A stretch of DNA of 64,000 bases, from contig NZ_VEFR01000003.1 in NCBI RefSeq assembly GCF_007679035.1, positions 186,001 through 250,000 of the forward strand, in the 5' to 3' direction. A program made the translations under genes and the position numbers. The notes beneath the pieces are model-generated. The model searched no databases. It saw only the letters and a program-made list of their open reading frames with translations, and had not been told where the DNA came from. Origin of the DNA: Agrococcus jejuensis. Lineage in GTDB: Bacteria; Actinomycetota; Actinomycetes; Actinomycetales; Microbacteriaceae. Below are positions 51,083-58,881 of this stretch, one piece after another (positions within the stretch are counted from its first letter, which is position 1; every line of letters starts with the position of its first letter).

Positions 51083-54000
51083 ATGACGAGCACCCAGCCC
51101 ATCCCCACGCGAACGTCCGAGGTCGCAGGCCTCGCCGACGAGGCCATCGCGCTCGTGCGCCGCTGGCTCGACGAGAGCCGCACCGAGCCCGTGGACGCCG
51201 CCGCGCAGCGCCTCGCCGGCGTGCTCGGCGACGAGCACGGCCTCGCCTTCACCGTCGGCTTCGTCGACGGCGTCGTGCGGCCCGAGGACCCGGCGGTCGC
51301 CGCCCGCGCGCTGCGCGAGCTCGTGCCGCTCACGCCGCGATTCCTCGCCCCGCCGCTGCGCTGGGCCATCGCGCTCGGCGGCGCCGTCGCGCCGCTCGCG
51401 CCGCGCCCCGTCGTCGCGGTCGCGCGCCGCGTGCTGCGATCGATGGTGCGCCACCTCGTCGTCGACGCGACCGACGCGCGCCTCGGTCGCACCATCCGCG
51501 CGCTGCGCGAGACGGAGGGCGTGCGGCTCAACGTGAACCTGCTCGGCGAGGCGATCCTCGGCGACGAGGAGGCCGCGCGCCGCCTCGAGGGCACGCGGGC
51601 GCTGCTGGCGCGCGACGACGTCGACTACGTGTCGATCAAGGTGTCGTCGACCGTGGCGCCGCACTCGCCCTGGGCGTTCGACGAGGCCGTCGACGACGCG
51701 GTCGCCGCGCTGCTGCCGCTCTACCGCCTCGCCGCGACCGCGGGGGCGACGAAGTTCATCAACCTCGACATGGAGGAGTACAAGGACCTCGACCTCACGC
51801 TCGCGGTCTTCATGCGCCTCCTCGACGAGCCCGACCTGCACGGCCTCGAGGCGGGCGTCGTCATCCAGGCGTACCTGCCGGATGCGCTCGGCGCCATGCA
51901 GCGGCTGCGCACGTGGGCGACGGCGCGCGTCGACGCCGGCGGCGCCCCGATCAAGGTGCGCGTCGTCAAGGGCGCCAACCTGCCCATGGAGCGCGTCGAC
52001 GCCGAGGTGCACGGCTGGCCGCTCGCGACGTGGGGATCGAAGGTCGAGACCGACGCCTCGTACAAGGCCGTGCTCGACGACGCCCTGCACCCCGAGCACG
52101 TGCGCGCCGTGCGCATCGGCGTCGCGGGCCACAACCTCTTCGACGTCGCGCTCGCGTGGCTGCTCGCCGAGCGCCGCGGCGCCGCGGCCGGCATGGACGT
52201 CGAGATGCTGCTGGGCATGGCGACGGCGCAGGCCGCCGTCGTGCGCCACACCGTCGGCTCGCTGCTGCTGTACACGCCCGTCGTGCACCCTGCGGAGTTC
52301 GACGTCGCGATCGCGTACCTCGTGCGCAGGCTCGAGGAGGGCGCGTCGCACGAGAACTTCATGTCGGCCGTCTTCGACCTCGGCGACGACCCCGTGCTGT
52401 TCGCGCGCGAGCGCGACCGCTTCCTCGCCGCCATCGCGGCGATGCCCGCCGACGTGCCCGCCCCCGCGCGCATCCAGGACCGCACGGTCGAGCCCGCACC
52501 CGGACCGCGCGGTGCCTTCGACAACGCTCCCGACACCGATCCGAGCATCGCGGCGAACCGCGCGTGGGGCGACGGCATCCGCGCGCGCATGGCCGACTCG
52601 CGGCTCGGCCTCGCCACTGCGGAGGCGCATGTGGTGCGCGACCCCGCCGGCGTCGACGCGCTCGTCGCCGAGACGGTCGCCGCCGGTGCTGGATGGCGTG
52701 CGCTGGGCGCCGTGGCGCGCGCCGAGATCCTGCACCGTGCGGGCGACGTGCTCGAGCGTCGCCGGGCCGAGCTGCTCGAGGTCATGGGCGCCGAGTGCGG
52801 CAAGGTGCTCGAGCAGGGCGATCCCGAGGTCTCGGAGGCGATCGACTTCGCCCACTGGTACGCCGAGCAGGGCCTCGCCATGCAGCGCATCGACGGCGCG
52901 ACCCCCGTGCCGGTCGGCCTCACGGTCGTGACGCCGCCGTGGAACTTCCCCGTCGCGATCCCCGCCGGCTCGACGCTCGCGGCGCTCGCGGCCGGCTCGC
53001 CGGTCGTCGTCAAGCCCGCCCGCCAGGCGCGACGGTCGGGCGCCGTCATGGTCGAGGCGCTGTGGGAGGCGGGCGTGCCGCGCGACGTGCTGCGCTACGT
53101 GCAGCTCGGCGACTCGTCGCTCGGCTCGCTGCTCGTCGGCCATGCGGCCGTCGAGCGCGTCATCCTCACGGGCGGCTACGAGACCGCCGAGCGGTTCCGC
53201 GCCATCCGCCCCGACCTGCCGCTGCTCGCCGAGACGAGCGGCAAGAACGCCATCGTCGTGACCCCGTCCGCCGACCTCGACCTGGCCGCCCGCGACGTCG
53301 CAGCGTCGGCCTTCGGGCACGCCGGCCAGAAGTGCTCGGCAGCGTCGCTCGTGATCCTCGTCGGCTCCGTCGCGACCTCCGAGCGGTTCCGTCGTCAGCT
53401 CGTGGACGCGGTGCGGTCGATGCCCGTCGGCCTGCCCTGGGAGGGCACGAGCAAGGTCGGCCCGCTCATCGGGCCCGCCGACGGCAAGCTGCTGCACGCG
53501 CTCACGACCCTCGAGCCGGGGGAGCGCTGGGTGCTCGAGCCCGAGCGACTCGACGAGGCGGGGACGCTGTGGCGGCCGGGCATCAAGGAGGGCGTGCGGC
53601 CCGGCTCGCCCTTCCACCTCACCGAGTACTTCGGCCCCGTGCTCGGCATCATGACCGCCGCGACGCTCGACGACGCCATCGGCCACGTCGACGCCATCGA
53701 GTACGGCCTGACGTCGGGCATCCACGCGCTCGACGACGATGAGGTGCAGCGGTGGCTCGCGGGTGTGCAGGCAGGCAACCTCTACGTCAACCGCGGCACG
53801 ACGGGCGCGATCGTGCGTCGGCAGCCGTTCGGCGGCTGGAAGCGCGCGGCGGTCGGGGCCGGCACGAAGGCCGGCGGCCCGAGCTACCTCGTGGGGCTGA
53901 CCGGCTGGGCGGATGCGACCCCCGCGCCGAGCGCGCAGCCTGCGGACGCGCTGGCCGCCGCCGCGCTCGCCGCCCTCGGCGACGCCGCGACGCCCGAGGA

Positions 54001-54541
54001 GTCGACGTGGCTGCGCGCCGCCCTCGCCACCGATGCCGTCGCGTGGAGCGAGGAGCTCGGCGCCGTGCACGACGCGACGGGGCTCGAGATGGAGCAGAAC
54101 GCGCTGCGACACCAGGCCGTGCCGGTCACGGTGCGCGCCGAGCATGCGACGGCCGTCGAGGTCGTCCGCATCGCCGCCGCCGGCGTGCGCGCGGGTGGCG
54201 CGCTCACGGTGAGCGTGCGCGACGCGCTGCCCGCCGGCGTGGTCGCATGGCTGGAGGGCTCGGGCGCGACGGTCGCGATCGAGGACGCCGCCGCGTGGGC
54301 GGCGAGCGCCGCGCGGATCGCCGAGACCGGCGGGCGGGTGCGCCTCGTCGGCGCGACGGCCGCCACGACTGCCGCCGCGACGAACGGCTCGCCCGCCGTC
54401 GCGCTCTACGTCGGGCCGGTGCTCTCCGCTGGCCGCGTCGAGCTGCTCGCGTTCCTGCGCGAGCAGGCGGTGTCGATCTCGGCGCACCGCTTCGGCACGC
54501 CGCGCCGGCACGACGTCCCCGCGCTGCTGCCGGCACGATGA
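51083..54541 (+). CDS. putA: bifunctional proline dehydrogenase / glutamate-semialdehyde dehydrogenase
   Basis: This 1152-residue enzyme oxidises proline to glutamate in two steps. The FAD-dependent proline dehydrogenase half covers about residues 80-450 (YVSIKVSSTVAPHSPW, FINLDMEEYKDLDLTL, VVIQAYLPDALGAM, KVRVVKGANLPMER). The aldehyde dehydrogenase half covers about 520-960, with TPPWNFPVAIPAG, ETSGKNAIVV and catalytic C751 in GHAGQKCSAAS. About 190 further C-terminal residues are present. No DNA-binding ribbon-helix-helix is found, unlike enteric PutA, so regulation must be by another protein. The ATG at 51083 has only weak ribosome-binding sequence. Confidence 0.94.
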   Translation: MTSTQPIPTRTSEVAGLADEAIALVRRWLDESRTEPVDAAAQRLAGVLGDEHGLAFTVGFVDGVVRPEDPAVAARALRELVPLTPRFLAPPLRWAIALGGAVAPLAPRPVVAVARRVLRSMVRHLVVDATDARLGRTIRALRETEGVRLNVNLLGEAILGDEEAARRLEGTRALLARDDVDYVSIKVSSTVAPHSPWAFDEAVDDAVAALLPLYRLAATAGATKFINLDMEEYKDLDLTLAVFMRLLDEPDLHGLEAGVVIQAYLPDALGAMQRLRTWATARVDAGGAPIKVRVVKGANLPMERVDAEVHGWPLATWGSKVETDASYKAVLDDALHPEHVRAVRIGVAGHNLFDVALAWLLAERRGAAAGMDVEMLLGMATAQAAVVRHTVGSLLLYTPVVHPAEFDVAIAYLVRRLEEGASHENFMSAVFDLGDDPVLFARERDRFLAAIAAMPADVPAPARIQDRTVEPAPGPRGAFDNAPDTDPSIAANRAWGDGIRARMADSRLGLATAEAHVVRDPAGVDALVAETVAAGAGWRALGAVARAEILHRAGDVLERRRAELLEVMGAECGKVLEQGDPEVSEAIDFAHWYAEQGLAMQRIDGATPVPVGLTVVTPPWNFPVAIPAGSTLAALAAGSPVVVKPARQARRSGAVMVEALWEAGVPRDVLRYVQLGDSSLGSLLVGHAAVERVILTGGYETAERFRAIRPDLPLLAETSGKNAIVVTPSADLDLAARDVAASAFGHAGQKCSAASLVILVGSVATSERFRRQLVDAVRSMPVGLPWEGTSKVGPLIGPADGKLLHALTTLEPGERWVLEPERLDEAGTLWRPGIKEGVRPGSPFHLTEYFGPVLGIMTAATLDDAIGHVDAIEYGLTSGIHALDDDEVQRWLAGVQAGNLYVNRGTTGAIVRRQPFGGWKRAAVGAGTKAGGPSYLVGLTGWADATPAPSAQPADALAAAALAALGDAATPEESTWLRAALATDAVAWSEELGAVHDATGLEMEQNALRHQAVPVTVRAEHATAVEVVRIAAAGVRAGGALTVSVRDALPAGVVAWLEGSGATVAIEDAAAWAASAARIAETGGRVRLVGATAATTAAATNGSPAVALYVGPVLSAGRVELLAFLREQAVSISAHRFGTPRRHDVPALLPAR

Positions 54542-54549
54542 CCCGGCGT

Positions 54550-54581
54550 CGGCCCGGCGTCGCTCCGGCGGCGTCGGGCCG
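54550..54581 (+). terminator. terminator-like hairpin after putA
   Basis: CGGCCCG (54550-54556) pairs with CGGGCCG (54575-54581), with partial inner pairing. It lies between the convergent putA and cardiolipin synthase stops. Confidence 0.4.
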
Positions 54582-54583
54582 CG

Positions 54584-56050
54584 CTACTGCAGCGCCGAGG
54601 TGAGCCGCGCCACGTTGTCGAAGATCTGCCCGATGCGCGGACGGTCGAGCCACGCCTCGAGCGTCAGCTCGCTCGACGCGCGACGGTAGCGCTCGGCGAT
54701 CTCCTGCAGCCGATCCGCCATCTCCGATCCCTCGAGCAGCATCGAGATCTCGAAGTTGAGCCCGAACGAGCGCATGTCGATGTTCGACGAGCCGAAGATC
54801 GAGTGCTCGCCGTCGAAGACCATGAACTTCGAGTGCAGCACGACGGGCTCGCGGTACAGCCAGATCCGCACGCCCGCGCGCAGCAGCGTCTCGTAGTACG
54901 AGCGCTGCGCGTGGAAGGTCCAGAACTGGTCGCCGATCGCGCTCGCGAACAGCTCGACGCGCACGCCGCGCATCGCGGCCGACGTGATCGCGTACGACAT
55001 GGCGTCGTCGGGCACGAAGTACGGGCTCACGATCGTGATGCGGTCGACGGCCGTGTGGATGCACTCGAGGAAGAGGCGCAGGTTGTTCTCGCCCTCGAAG
55101 CCCGGCCCGCTCGGCACGACCGACGCCTCGACCTCGCCGGGCCTCGCCGGGTCGCCGACGCCCTGGTCGACGAGCTCGTTCGTCTCGGCCCACCAGTCGG
55201 AGAGGAACAGCACGTCGATCTCGCGCACGACGGGTCCGCGCACCTCGAGCCAGGTGTCCTTCCACTCCAGGCCGCGCTTGACGTTCTTCGACCACAGGTA
55301 CGAGGGGTCGATGAGGTTGAGCGATCCCGTGAAGCCCACGTCGCCGTCGACGACCATGAGCTTGCGGTGGTTGCGCAGGTCGGGGCGCTGCCACTGCCCG
55401 CGCAGCGGACGCAGCGGCAGCATGTCCTGCCACTGCGCACCCATCGCCTCCAGTCGGGCGACCGTCTCCTTGCGCCGCGGGTAGCGCACGCTCGTGATGT
55501 GGTCGACGAGCACCTTCACCTCGACGCCGCGGCTGCGCGCGCGCTCGAGCGCTGCGAAGAAGGGCTCGGTCGCCTCGCTCGAGACGATGAGGTAGAACTC
55601 GGCGTGCACGTACCGCTCGGCCTCGTCGATCGCTCGCGCCATCGCGGCGACCTGCTCGGCGAAGTCGTCGTGCACGACGCACGCGTTGCCGCCGAGATGC
55701 GGCAGCGAGGTCTGCGCGCGCAGCATCTGCAGCACGCCGGGCAGCCACTCGGCCGAGCGCTGCGGATCCTCCTCGTCGGGGATGTCGCGCGTGACCTCGC
55801 CGATCACGTCCTGCAGCGCGAGCATCTTGCGACGGCGACCACGCGGCAGGCGGTTGTGGCCGAGGGTCGCGAAGATGATCCAGCCCGCGATGGGCTGCAC
55901 CATGATCAGCAGCAGCCACGCCATCGCCGCGGGCGGGCGCCGGTTGTACGGCACGACGAGCACCGCGGCGATGCGCAGCAGGATGTCGATCACGACGAAC
56001 GCGACCGCGACGCCCTGCCCGAGCCCCGTGTCGGGCAGGAGGTCGAGCAT
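54584..56050 (-). CDS. cls: cardiolipin synthase
   Basis: This 488-residue membrane enzyme joins phosphatidylglycerol units to cardiolipin. Two N-terminal helices (PLDc_N) are followed by two phospholipase D domains. The HKD motifs are NHRKLMVVDGDVGFTGS and LHSKFMVFDGEHSIFGSS, both complete. The ATG at 56050 overlaps the yajQ stop by one base (TGATG), so the two genes are co-transcribed. Confidence 0.93.
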   Translation of the reverse strand: MLDLLPDTGLGQGVAVAFVVIDILLRIAAVLVVPYNRRPPAAMAWLLLIMVQPIAGWIIFATLGHNRLPRGRRRKMLALQDVIGEVTRDIPDEEDPQRSAEWLPGVLQMLRAQTSLPHLGGNACVVHDDFAEQVAAMARAIDEAERYVHAEFYLIVSSEATEPFFAALERARSRGVEVKVLVDHITSVRYPRRKETVARLEAMGAQWQDMLPLRPLRGQWQRPDLRNHRKLMVVDGDVGFTGSLNLIDPSYLWSKNVKRGLEWKDTWLEVRGPVVREIDVLFLSDWWAETNELVDQGVGDPARPGEVEASVVPSGPGFEGENNLRLFLECIHTAVDRITIVSPYFVPDDAMSYAITSAAMRGVRVELFASAIGDQFWTFHAQRSYYETLLRAGVRIWLYREPVVLHSKFMVFDGEHSIFGSSNIDMRSFGLNFEISMLLEGSEMADRLQEIAERYRRASSELTLEAWLDRPRIGQIFDNVARLTSALQ

Positions 56051-56538
56051 CAGCGGAAGTTGACGAACTGCAGCGCGATGTCGACGTCGGCGGTCTTCAG
56101 CAGGCGGATGGTGGCCTGCAGGTCGTCGCGGTTCTTCGAGCTGACGCGCAGCTCGTCGCCCTGGATCTGCGACTTCACCGTCTTCGGCGCCTGCTCGCGG
56201 ATGATCTTCTGCACCTTCTTCGCATCCTCGGTGCCGATGCCGTTCTTCAGCCCGATCTCGATGCGGTGCTCCTTGCCGGAGGGATACGCGTCGCCCGTGT
56301 CGAGCTGCTTCAGCTCGATGCCGCGCTTGACGAACTTCGACTGCACGACGTCGAGCACCGCCTCGACGCGCTCCTTCGTGGAGGCCTTGAGGAGGATGCG
56401 CTCGCCCTGCCACGCGACGTCGGCACCGACGCCCTTGAAGTCGTAGCGCTGCTCGACCTCCTTGCGCGCCTGGTTGACCGCGTTCTCGGCCTCCATGGGA
56501 TCGACCTTGCTGACGACGTCGAACGAGGAATCTGCCAT
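56050..56538 (-). CDS. yajQ: YajQ family cyclic-di-GMP/nucleotide-binding protein
   Basis: The 162-residue protein starts MADSSFDVVSKVDPMEAENAVNQ and has EQRYDFKGVGADV, KEHRIEIGLKNGIG and the end RLLKTADVDIALQFVNFR, the conserved features of UPF0234/YajQ. Members bind nucleotides (c-di-GMP in Xanthomonas) and can act with regulators. Whether this one binds c-di-GMP is not known. The first gene of a pair with cls. A CATACT hexamer ends 7 bases before the ATG. Confidence 0.93.
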   Translation of the reverse strand: MADSSFDVVSKVDPMEAENAVNQARKEVEQRYDFKGVGADVAWQGERILLKASTKERVEAVLDVVQSKFVKRGIELKQLDTGDAYPSGKEHRIEIGLKNGIGTEDAKKVQKIIREQAPKTVKSQIQGDELRVSSKNRDDLQATIRLLKTADVDIALQFVNFR

Positions 56539-56545
56539 GCGTTCG

Positions 56546-56551
56546 AGTATG
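56546..56551 (-). promoter_or_regulatory. -10-like hexamer of yajQ
   Basis: CATACT on the minus strand ends 7 bases before the ATG at 56538. Confidence 0.4.
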
Positions 56552-56633
56552 GCGGATGCGGCCGAGTCGGCTCCGAGCGAGGGGCGTCTCGCGCAGGTGG
56601 TCACCGACGCGGCCGCGGCTTGCTATCCTGATC

Positions 56634-56639
56634 TCTGCC
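56634..56639 (+). promoter_or_regulatory. -10 hexamer of tRNA-Tyr
   Basis: TATCCT in CTTGCTATCCTG lies 13 bases before the mature 5' end. A clear -35 is not seen at the usual spacing. Confidence 0.5.
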
Positions 56640-56652
56640 CTTCGCGGGCATC

Positions 56653-56737
56653 GGCGAGTTACCCAAGCGGCCAAAGGGATCTGACTGTAAATCAGACTGC
56701 TCAGCATTCGGGGGTTCGAATCCCTCACTCGCCACCA
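56653..56737 (+). tRNA. tRNA-Tyr(GTA)
   Basis: The acceptor arms GGCGAGT and ACTCGCC pair perfectly, with discriminator A and an encoded CCA. The anticodon loop CTGTAAA gives GTA, flanked by stem TCTGA/TCAGA. The long variable arm makes it class II, as expected for bacterial tRNA-Tyr. The T arm GGGGGTTCGAATCCC-type sequence is intact. Confidence 0.97.
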
Positions 56738-56741
56738 TCGA

Positions 56742-56764
56742 GGCCCCGCTCCAGGCGGGGCCTT
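56742..56764 (+). terminator. terminator hairpin after tRNA-Tyr
   Basis: An eight-base stem GGCCCCGC/GCGGGGCC with a five-base loop is followed by TT. It starts 5 bases after the tRNA. Confidence 0.75.
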
Positions 56765-56832
56765 CGGCGTTCCGGGCGCCTGCGAGACCGCGGGCGCGAC
56801 CCCGCGGATCCCCCGAGCAGCGTCACTCGACC

Positions 56833-56905
56833 TTGTCTCGTCGTTACCATCCTGTTACCTTGGACGCTGCTGCCTTCCCGGGTCGCGGGTACCCTCGGGA
56901 GGCAG
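56833..56905 (+). promoter_or_regulatory. promoter and structured leader before the M23 gene
   Basis: TTGTCT (56833-56838) and TTACCT (56855-56860) make a plausible promoter 16 bases apart. It is followed in the leader by a hairpin whose arms are CTGCCTTCCCGGG (56870-56882) and CCCTCGGGAGGCAG (56892-56905), with an inner GGGTACCC. The gene starts 39 bases further on. No known riboswitch consensus is recognised by eye. Confidence 0.45.
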
Positions 56906-56943
56906 AAGACCTTTCCGCGAGCAGCCCCGAAGGACCTCACGAC

Positions 56944-58746
56944 GTGACGCACAAGGACGAGTCGGCTCCCGCCGACGCCGACCTCACCGTGCCGTCGACC
57001 CGTCGTGGCCGCCGCGATGGCGAGCGCGAGGCCGCGCACCGCGCCCTCTACGCCGACTCCGCGCAGCCGTCCTCGTCGATGCGCGTCGTCGACGGTGGTG
57101 CGCCGATGTACCGCACGCGCCGCGAGATGCGCGAGTCGGCCTCGCGCCTCGCCCGTGACCTTCCCGTGATCGTCGAGCCCGTGCTCGAGGCGGATGCAGC
57201 CGACGTCGACGCGTCGTCGACCGCGGCGTCGCCCGAGTCCACCGCGCCGGCGAAGCCGGGGGGCCGTCGCGCACGACGTGCCGCCGACGCGACGCCGGCC
57301 GCTGCCGAGCCCGTCGCCCCGATGCCCGCGCCGGCCTCGCGTCGCTCGCGCCGCATGGCCGTGCTCGCCTCGTCGCCGACCGCTCCCGAGCGGACGCAGG
57401 CGGTCGACGAGACGCCGGCCGCCGAGCAGGCCACCGCCGCCCGGCCGTCGGTCGACGCACCGCCCGCCACCGCGGCCGAGCCCGTCGCCGCCGAGTCGAC
57501 GACCGCTCACGGCTCGCGTCGTGCGCGTCGCGCAGCCACGCCCGGCGTGGATGCGCCCGCAGCGTGGAGCGACCTCGCGTCCGCGCCGCAGGACGACCGA
57601 GCGCAGACGCAGGTCGTCGCGCCCGAGCCCGTGGTCGAGGCACCCGCCGCCGTCGCGGCAGCGGCGCCCACCGCATCCGCGCCCACCGCATCCGAGCCCA
57701 CCGCATCCGCGCCGACGGACGTCCGAGCCGTCACGCGCGCCGAGCGTCGTGCCGCGCAGGCCGCGAGCAGCGACGAGGTGTCGGCGGCCGTCGCCGCCGT
57801 GCTCGGCAGCGAGCAGGAGGACGTCGCCTCGACCCCCGTGCGCAGCCCGCTGCGTCGCGAGGCTCGCGCTCCGAAGCCCGCCATCGTCGCTCGGCGTCCG
57901 ATCGCGCACGCACCCGTCGTGCGTCCCAGCCGTCGGGCCCGCTCGGGCGCTGCGCGCAAGGCGATGCAGCGGCTCGCGGCAGCCGGCGTCATCCTCAGCA
58001 TCGGCTCGTTCGTCGCCGTCACGTCGCTGCCGGCGCAGGCGTTCTCGCCGTCGGAGCCGTCGTCGACGACCGGTGCGTACGGCGACGTCGAGGTCGAGCA
58101 GCAGCTCGACGTGACGACGGGCAGCGGCGCCCACGGCGACGAGGAGGTCACCGCGGTGCTCACGCGCGACGACTTCGGCGTCGACGACGCGCTCGCCACC
58201 GCCCGCATGGGGGCCGACGAGCTCGCCTCGCTGCAGTCGGTCGCGGACTCCGAGGAGATCGGCCCGTACTACGGCGGCGACCCGGCGATGCCGGCGGTCT
58301 GGGCACAGCTCGAGACGTCGTACACGCAGTCGCCGTTCCCCTCGCTGGCCGAGGTGCCGGTGTCGAGCGGCTTCGGCTATCGCTGGGGCTCGTTCCACGG
58401 CGGCGTCGACCTCATCCCCGGCGCCGGCACCCCGGTGTACCCGATCGCGAACGGCGTCGTCGTCGCGACGTGGCAGGGCAACAACCCCGGCGGCGGCGGC
58501 TACGAGGTCATCGTCGAGCACAACATCGACGGCCAGTACTTCCAGTCCTGGTACCCGCACATGCAGGCCGGATCGATCCAGGTCGAGCCCGGCCAGGTCG
58601 TCGACATCACGACCCAGCTCGGCGCGGTCGGCTCCACGGGACGCTCGACCGGTGCGCACCTGCACCTCGAGATCAAGAACGGCGACTACATCTCGGTCGA
58701 CCCGCTCGTCTGGCTCGCGACGCGCGAGCAGATCCTCGAGCCCTAG
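56944..58746 (+). CDS. membrane-anchored M23 family peptidoglycan DD-metallopeptidase
   Basis: This 600-residue protein belongs to the lysostaphin/LytM-like family, which cuts peptidoglycan cross-links outside the membrane. The first 340 residues are cytoplasmic, low-complexity and rich in Ala, Pro, Glu and Arg, with recurring RRARRAA-type basic motifs and a PTAS repeat coded by 15-base repeats. A single helix lies near 345-367. The M23 domain follows, with zinc ligands H485 and D489 in FHGGVDL and H572/H574 in AHLHLE, so it should be active. The GTG at 56944 is chosen with GAAGGA upstream. The very long inner segment is unusual and might bind nucleic acid or a cell-division protein. Confidence 0.88.
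   Translation: MTHKDESAPADADLTVPSTRRGRRDGEREAAHRALYADSAQPSSSMRVVDGGAPMYRTRREMRESASRLARDLPVIVEPVLEADAADVDASSTAASPESTAPAKPGGRRARRAADATPAAAEPVAPMPAPASRRSRRMAVLASSPTAPERTQAVDETPAAEQATAARPSVDAPPATAAEPVAAESTTAHGSRRARRAATPGVDAPAAWSDLASAPQDDRAQTQVVAPEPVVEAPAAVAAAAPTASAPTASEPTASAPTDVRAVTRAERRAAQAASSDEVSAAVAAVLGSEQEDVASTPVRSPLRREARAPKPAIVARRPIAHAPVVRPSRRARSGAARKAMQRLAAAGVILSIGSFVAVTSLPAQAFSPSEPSSTTGAYGDVEVEQQLDVTTGSGAHGDEEVTAVLTRDDFGVDDALATARMGADELASLQSVADSEEIGPYYGGDPAMPAVWAQLETSYTQSPFPSLAEVPVSSGFGYRWGSFHGGVDLIPGAGTPVYPIANGVVVATWQGNNPGGGGYEVIVEHNIDGQYFQSWYPHMQAGSIQVEPGQVVDITTQLGAVGSTGRSTGAHLHLEIKNGDYISVDPLVWLATREQILEP
57668..57713 (+). repeat. 15-base tandem repeats in the M23 gene
   Basis: Three near-identical units based on CCCACCGCATCCG encode PTASAPTASEPTASAPT in the cytoplasmic low-complexity region. 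Confidence 0.7.
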
Positions 58747-58763
58747 CCGCCCGCACCGGCTCC

Positions 58764-58793
58764 GAGCGCGCACCCTCTCGGGGAGCGCGCTTC
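58764..58793 (+). terminator. terminator-like hairpin after the M23 gene
   Basis: AGCGCGC and GCGCGCT pair around an 11-base loop and are followed by TTCG. It is placed just before hairpin element copy 3. Confidence 0.45.
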
Positions 58794-58795
58794 GT

Positions 58796-58878
58796 GCGTC
58801 TCGCAGGCGATCCGGGGCCGCGGAGGGACGATCGCCCTCCGCTGCCCCGGATCGCACGATGCGCGGATCGCGAGACGC
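58796..58878. repeat. long hairpin element, apex family copy 3
   Basis: The inner stem GATCCGGGGC-GCGGAGGG pairs over 19 bases with one mismatch and the outer stem is GCGTCTCGC/GCGAGACGC, with an asymmetric bulge between. The apex is GAGGG-ACGATCG-CCCTC. The left arm shares TCGCAGGCGATCCG with copy 2. It lies between convergent M23 and GH13 genes. Confidence 0.8.
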
Positions 58879-58881
58879 GCG

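Noticed and set aside
47569..51594. A 1341-codon open frame on the minus strand
   Set aside because: Only the last 376 codons are real (galT). The rest runs opposite the DeoR and PutA genes and under DUF3151 and LysR in a different frame, and shows no protein family signal.
56833..56943. Possible c-di-AMP (ydaO) riboswitch before the M23 gene
   Set aside because: Such riboswitches do occur before wall-lytic genes in actinobacteria, but I could not match the conserved core by eye. Only a hairpin is reported.
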